From an uncultured Lachnospiraceae bacterium (GTDB lineage: Bacteria; Bacillota; Clostridia; Lachnospirales; Lachnospiraceae): a DNA stretch of 6,780 bases. The notes under the pieces were generated by a model that saw only the letters and a program-made list of their open reading frames with translations, did not search any database and was not told the origin of the DNA. Positions 3,997 to 6,780 of the stretch are shown piece after piece. The stretch spans positions 1-6,780 of the forward strand of contig CACZSE010000133.1 in assembly GCA_902783735.1 (NCBI GenBank). Reading direction: 5' to 3'. A program made the translations under genes and the position numbers. Position 1 is the first letter of the stretch; each line of letters begins with the position of its first letter.

Positions 3997-6780
3997 ATGT
4001 TTAAGAGATGTTGTTCTTTTATTTTGTCAGCGATGCTTGTTTTAAGCACAGTAATGATAGCCAACCCGATAGAGAGTAAAGCCGATCCGATAGAGAAGAC
4101 ATATACTTTTTCGGAACTCGAATCGCCTTCCGAGTACGGGGTTACATCAGAGATCACGGCAGACGGAGTGCTCAATATAACTTTTGACGGTCAGTACCAG
4201 TCAAAGTTTTTTGCTCTTCCGGCAGAAATAAATCCCAAGTCTGTATCAAAGGTAAAATTTAACCTCAAAAGCGGAAAAGAAGCGGATCTGGCGTTCAAGG
4301 TTCATACACAGGCAGATTACGATTCGGACAATAAAGAAGGCACACCGGTTTCATACGGCAATAGTGAGGTAAATCCTAAGGTCGGAACAGATATCAGATA
4401 TCTTTCGGTCATGTCCATGAATTCCGGAAAGACCGAAGCTTCTATAGAAAGTGTAACGATCCTGGCAGATGATGATGTTGCAGAAGAAGATGAGACCGAG
4501 ACCGTTATTGAGGGAGAGAACCTCATAAAGAACGGCGATTTCTCAAGTGAAGATATATCCATGTGGACGGTCGAGGCAGGAGAAGCGACTATCTCTGTTG
4601 CCGAAGCTGATGAGCCGATCTACGATGATGTAAAAACATACGGTGTTATCAATTCAAGAACCCGTCCTTATGATTGTTTTGCGATAGATGTTACGGATAT
4701 AGTTACAAACGGAAGTACATATGCATTTTCGTTCTACGCTAAATTATCGGACGATTATGCCGATGCACCGGCTGCACAAAGACAGGTGGATTTTGCACCC
4801 TATATCACATCCGGAGATAACACATCATATCTCGGATCATATTCCGCAGAACTCACGGGAAGTGTTTCACAGCAGCTTACACCCGGACAGTGGACTAAGT
4901 TTGAAGGGACCTTTAAGGTTGCCTCTGCAGGCGATCTTGATAAGGTTGTCATCAGACTTTTGGAACAGGGTACAAATTACGGTGAAGGTGACTGCGTAAA
5001 AGGTGAATACTATGTTACCGGAGTATCACTCATAGACATGAATTTAGCTGCCGCTACCATACAGGACAGCATCCCGGCTTTAAAGGATGCGGTAACATCT
5101 GTCATGGGCGACGATTTTATAGTAGGAACATCTTTGACAGGTTCCGAGATAAACGATAAAACACTTATGGATCTGGTTCATAAGCATTTCAATGCCATAA
5201 CTCTTGGCAATGAATTGAAGCCGGATTCCCTTTTCGGATACAGCAACGATAAAGTGCAGCTGACAGAGATCAGTCATTTGAACGGTGAAAGACTCGTTGT
5301 TCCCAAGCTTGATTTCTCAAGAGCTGAGATCTACCTTGATAAGATACTCGATTGGAACAGACAGTATCCCGAAACACCCATAAAGGTGAGAGGACATGTG
5401 CTGGTATGGCATTCGCAGACACCGGAATGGTTTTTCCATGAGGATTACGATTCATCAAAGCCCTATGCCTCACCTGAACTCATGAACCTCAGAGAAGAGT
5501 GGTACATCAAGTCCGTTCTGGAACATTACGTCGGTTCGGACAGCCCGTACAAGGATCTCTTCTATGGGTGGGATGTTGTAAATGAAGCGATAAGCGATTC
5601 TACCGGAACATACAGGACCGACAGCGAGAATTCGAGCTGGTGGGCTGTATACGGAAATGAAGATTTCATAAAAAATGCATTTGTATACGCCAATAAGTAT
5701 GCACCCGAAACACTTGACCTTTATTACAATGATTACAACGACTGCACACCCGCAAAGGTTGAAGGCATCGTAAATCTCTTAAACGCCGTAAAAGCTACTG
5801 AAGGTGCAAGGATCGACGGTATGGGCATGCAGGGACACTACGATATAGAGTATCCTGCTATAGATGCGTTTAAAGAGGCGGCACAGAAGTATTGTTCGAT
5901 AGTAGACAAGGTAATGATAACCGAGCTTGATCTTAAATCGAGCAGCACCTACGACGGAACTGAAGCAACACTTCAGGACGAGTACACAAAACAGGCCTAT
6001 AAATATAAAGAACTCTACGATGCTATGCAGTCACTTCAGAAAGAAGGAAAGGCCAAAGTTGCAGGTATGGTATTCTGGGGAGTTCTGGACGGAAGCTCAT
6101 GGTTGCAGGCATATACCGGAGTAGGCGGAGGAGTGACTGACGGAAGTCCTCAGTGTCCTTTGCTCTTCGATGATGATTACCGTGCAAAACCTGCTTACTG
6201 GGCATTTGTCGATGCTTCAAAGCTGGCACCCATGCTCCATACCATAACTATTTTGCAGGCACCTGCCGACGGGTTTGACAATGTAGGATATGAAAAGTTT
6301 GATGATATAGCTTCTTCGTTTAAGACCATATGGAATGAAGGACAGATACAGTTCCAGATAGATGTTGTAGACTATACTGAAGATGCTTCCGATAAGGTTT
6401 CGGTATATCTTGACAGATACAACAGCAAGACAGAAGGCATCAAGACCAAGTGTGTAGAGCTGACAAGAGCCGAGGCAGAAGCAACAGACACAGGGTACAG
6501 AGCATTTATCAATGTTCCTTTTGAGGAAGCTGCCAACAACGCTGTGGTCGGATTTGATATAGCCATAACGGACGGAACCGATAAATACGCATTTAACGAC
6601 AAGACCATGTCACAGGATAAGTCAAGTAAATACTATGCTGAAGCAATGCTTAAGCCCTTCATGTATATACCCATGGGTAAGGCGCTTATCGACGGCGATT
6701 TTGACGATGCATGGTATGATGCCATGGAAGTTAATATAGGAAACGTAAACGACGAACCCAAGGCAACCGCTACAGCCAGA
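3997..6780 (+). CDS. Secreted multimodular endo-beta-1,4-xylanase (GH10 with CBM22 and CBM9), 3'-truncated by the window edge
   Basis: The frame runs open from ATG 3997 to the last base (928 residues, no stop). In-frame stops at 3970 and 3973 and an AGAGAGG site (3982-3988) support this start. A signal peptide (basic MFKR, hydrophobic core about 8-24, likely cleavage after SKA at 29) directs export. Residues 30-157 are a beta-rich module, possibly CBM86-like. An acidic linker (158-174) follows, then CBM22 (175-347: NLIKNGDF, NSRTRPYD, PGQWTKFEGTF). The GH10 barrel spans about 355-745: FNAITLGNELKPD, RGHVLVWHSQTPEWFF, WDVVNEAI with acid/base E530, MGMQGHYD, ITELDLKS with nucleophile E643, FWGVLDGSSW and PLLFDDDYRAKPAYWAF. 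Residues 746-890 resemble CBM9, and a second CBM9 opens at about 894 (KALIDGDFDDAWYD). GH10 enzymes cleave internal bonds of the xylan backbone. The cell-surface or anchoring region, if any, is beyond the window. The gene stands alone behind its own promoter. Confidence 0.96.
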   Translation, partial: MFKRCCSFILSAMLVLSTVMIANPIESKADPIEKTYTFSELESPSEYGVTSEITADGVLNITFDGQYQSKFFALPAEINPKSVSKVKFNLKSGKEADLAFKVHTQADYDSDNKEGTPVSYGNSEVNPKVGTDIRYLSVMSMNSGKTEASIESVTILADDDVAEEDETETVIEGENLIKNGDFSSEDISMWTVEAGEATISVAEADEPIYDDVKTYGVINSRTRPYDCFAIDVTDIVTNGSTYAFSFYAKLSDDYADAPAAQRQVDFAPYITSGDNTSYLGSYSAELTGSVSQQLTPGQWTKFEGTFKVASAGDLDKVVIRLLEQGTNYGEGDCVKGEYYVTGVSLIDMNLAAATIQDSIPALKDAVTSVMGDDFIVGTSLTGSEINDKTLMDLVHKHFNAITLGNELKPDSLFGYSNDKVQLTEISHLNGERLVVPKLDFSRAEIYLDKILDWNRQYPETPIKVRGHVLVWHSQTPEWFFHEDYDSSKPYASPELMNLREEWYIKSVLEHYVGSDSPYKDLFYGWDVVNEAISDSTGTYRTDSENSSWWAVYGNEDFIKNAFVYANKYAPETLDLYYNDYNDCTPAKVEGIVNLLNAVKATEGARIDGMGMQGHYDIEYPAIDAFKEAAQKYCSIVDKVMITELDLKSSSTYDGTEATLQDEYTKQAYKYKELYDAMQSLQKEGKAKVAGMVFWGVLDGSSWLQAYTGVGGGVTDGSPQCPLLFDDDYRAKPAYWAFVDASKLAPMLHTITILQAPADGFDNVGYEKFDDIASSFKTIWNEGQIQFQIDVVDYTEDASDKVSVYLDRYNSKTEGIKTKCVELTRAEAEATDTGYRAFINVPFEEAANNAVVGFDIAITDGTDKYAFNDKTMSQDKSSKYYAEAMLKPFMYIPMGKALIDGDFDDAWYDAMEVNIGNVNDEPKATATAR

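Noticed and set aside
4721..4999. 92-codon open frame on the plus strand
   Set aside because: It is out of frame inside the CBM22 module of the xylanase, with His/Pro/Arg-rich composition typical of a shifted frame.

Overview
The window reads as chromosomal DNA of a fibre-degrading Lachnospiraceae-type Firmicute (Butyrivibrio / Pseudobutyrivibrio / Roseburia-like). The signs are strong AGGAGG ribosome sites, moderate to low GC, a large secreted modular GH10 xylanase whose architecture resembles that of Roseburia/Butyrivibrio enzymes, and a paaK-like ligase next to a double-ACT protein. All genes are on the + strand. The genus assignment is inference.

Left part (1-1601): the 3' end of a CYTH/triphosphate tunnel metalloenzyme gene is followed 25 bases later by a cation diffusion facilitator with an Asn-Asp/Asp-Asp metal site, suggesting manganese export. 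They are probably co-transcribed. The CYTH protein carries an insertion before its ELDVF strand, and the transporter has a C-terminal extension after its usual cytosolic domain.

Middle part (1602-3834): a candidate promoter with a perfect TATAAT box precedes three closely spaced genes: a phenylacetate-CoA ligase-like adenylating enzyme, a tandem ACT-domain protein and a short thioredoxin. A clear intrinsic terminator follows. The likely theme is aryl-acid activation with amino-acid sensing, plus a redox protein; the coupling is inferred.

Right part (3835-6780): about 160 bases of non-coding DNA with an extended -10 promoter lead into a secreted endo-beta-1,4-xylanase that is still open at the right edge (928 codons visible). 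Its modules in order are: signal peptide, an N-terminal beta-rich module that I suspect is CBM86-like, an acidic linker, CBM22, a GH10 catalytic domain with both catalytic glutamates, a CBM9-like module and the start of a second CBM9.

I see no mobile element, CRISPR array, RNA gene or phage gene. No gene set here looks like a wholly undescribed system. The most useful leads are the xylanase N-terminal module, the CYTH insertion and the ligase/ACT/thioredoxin group.
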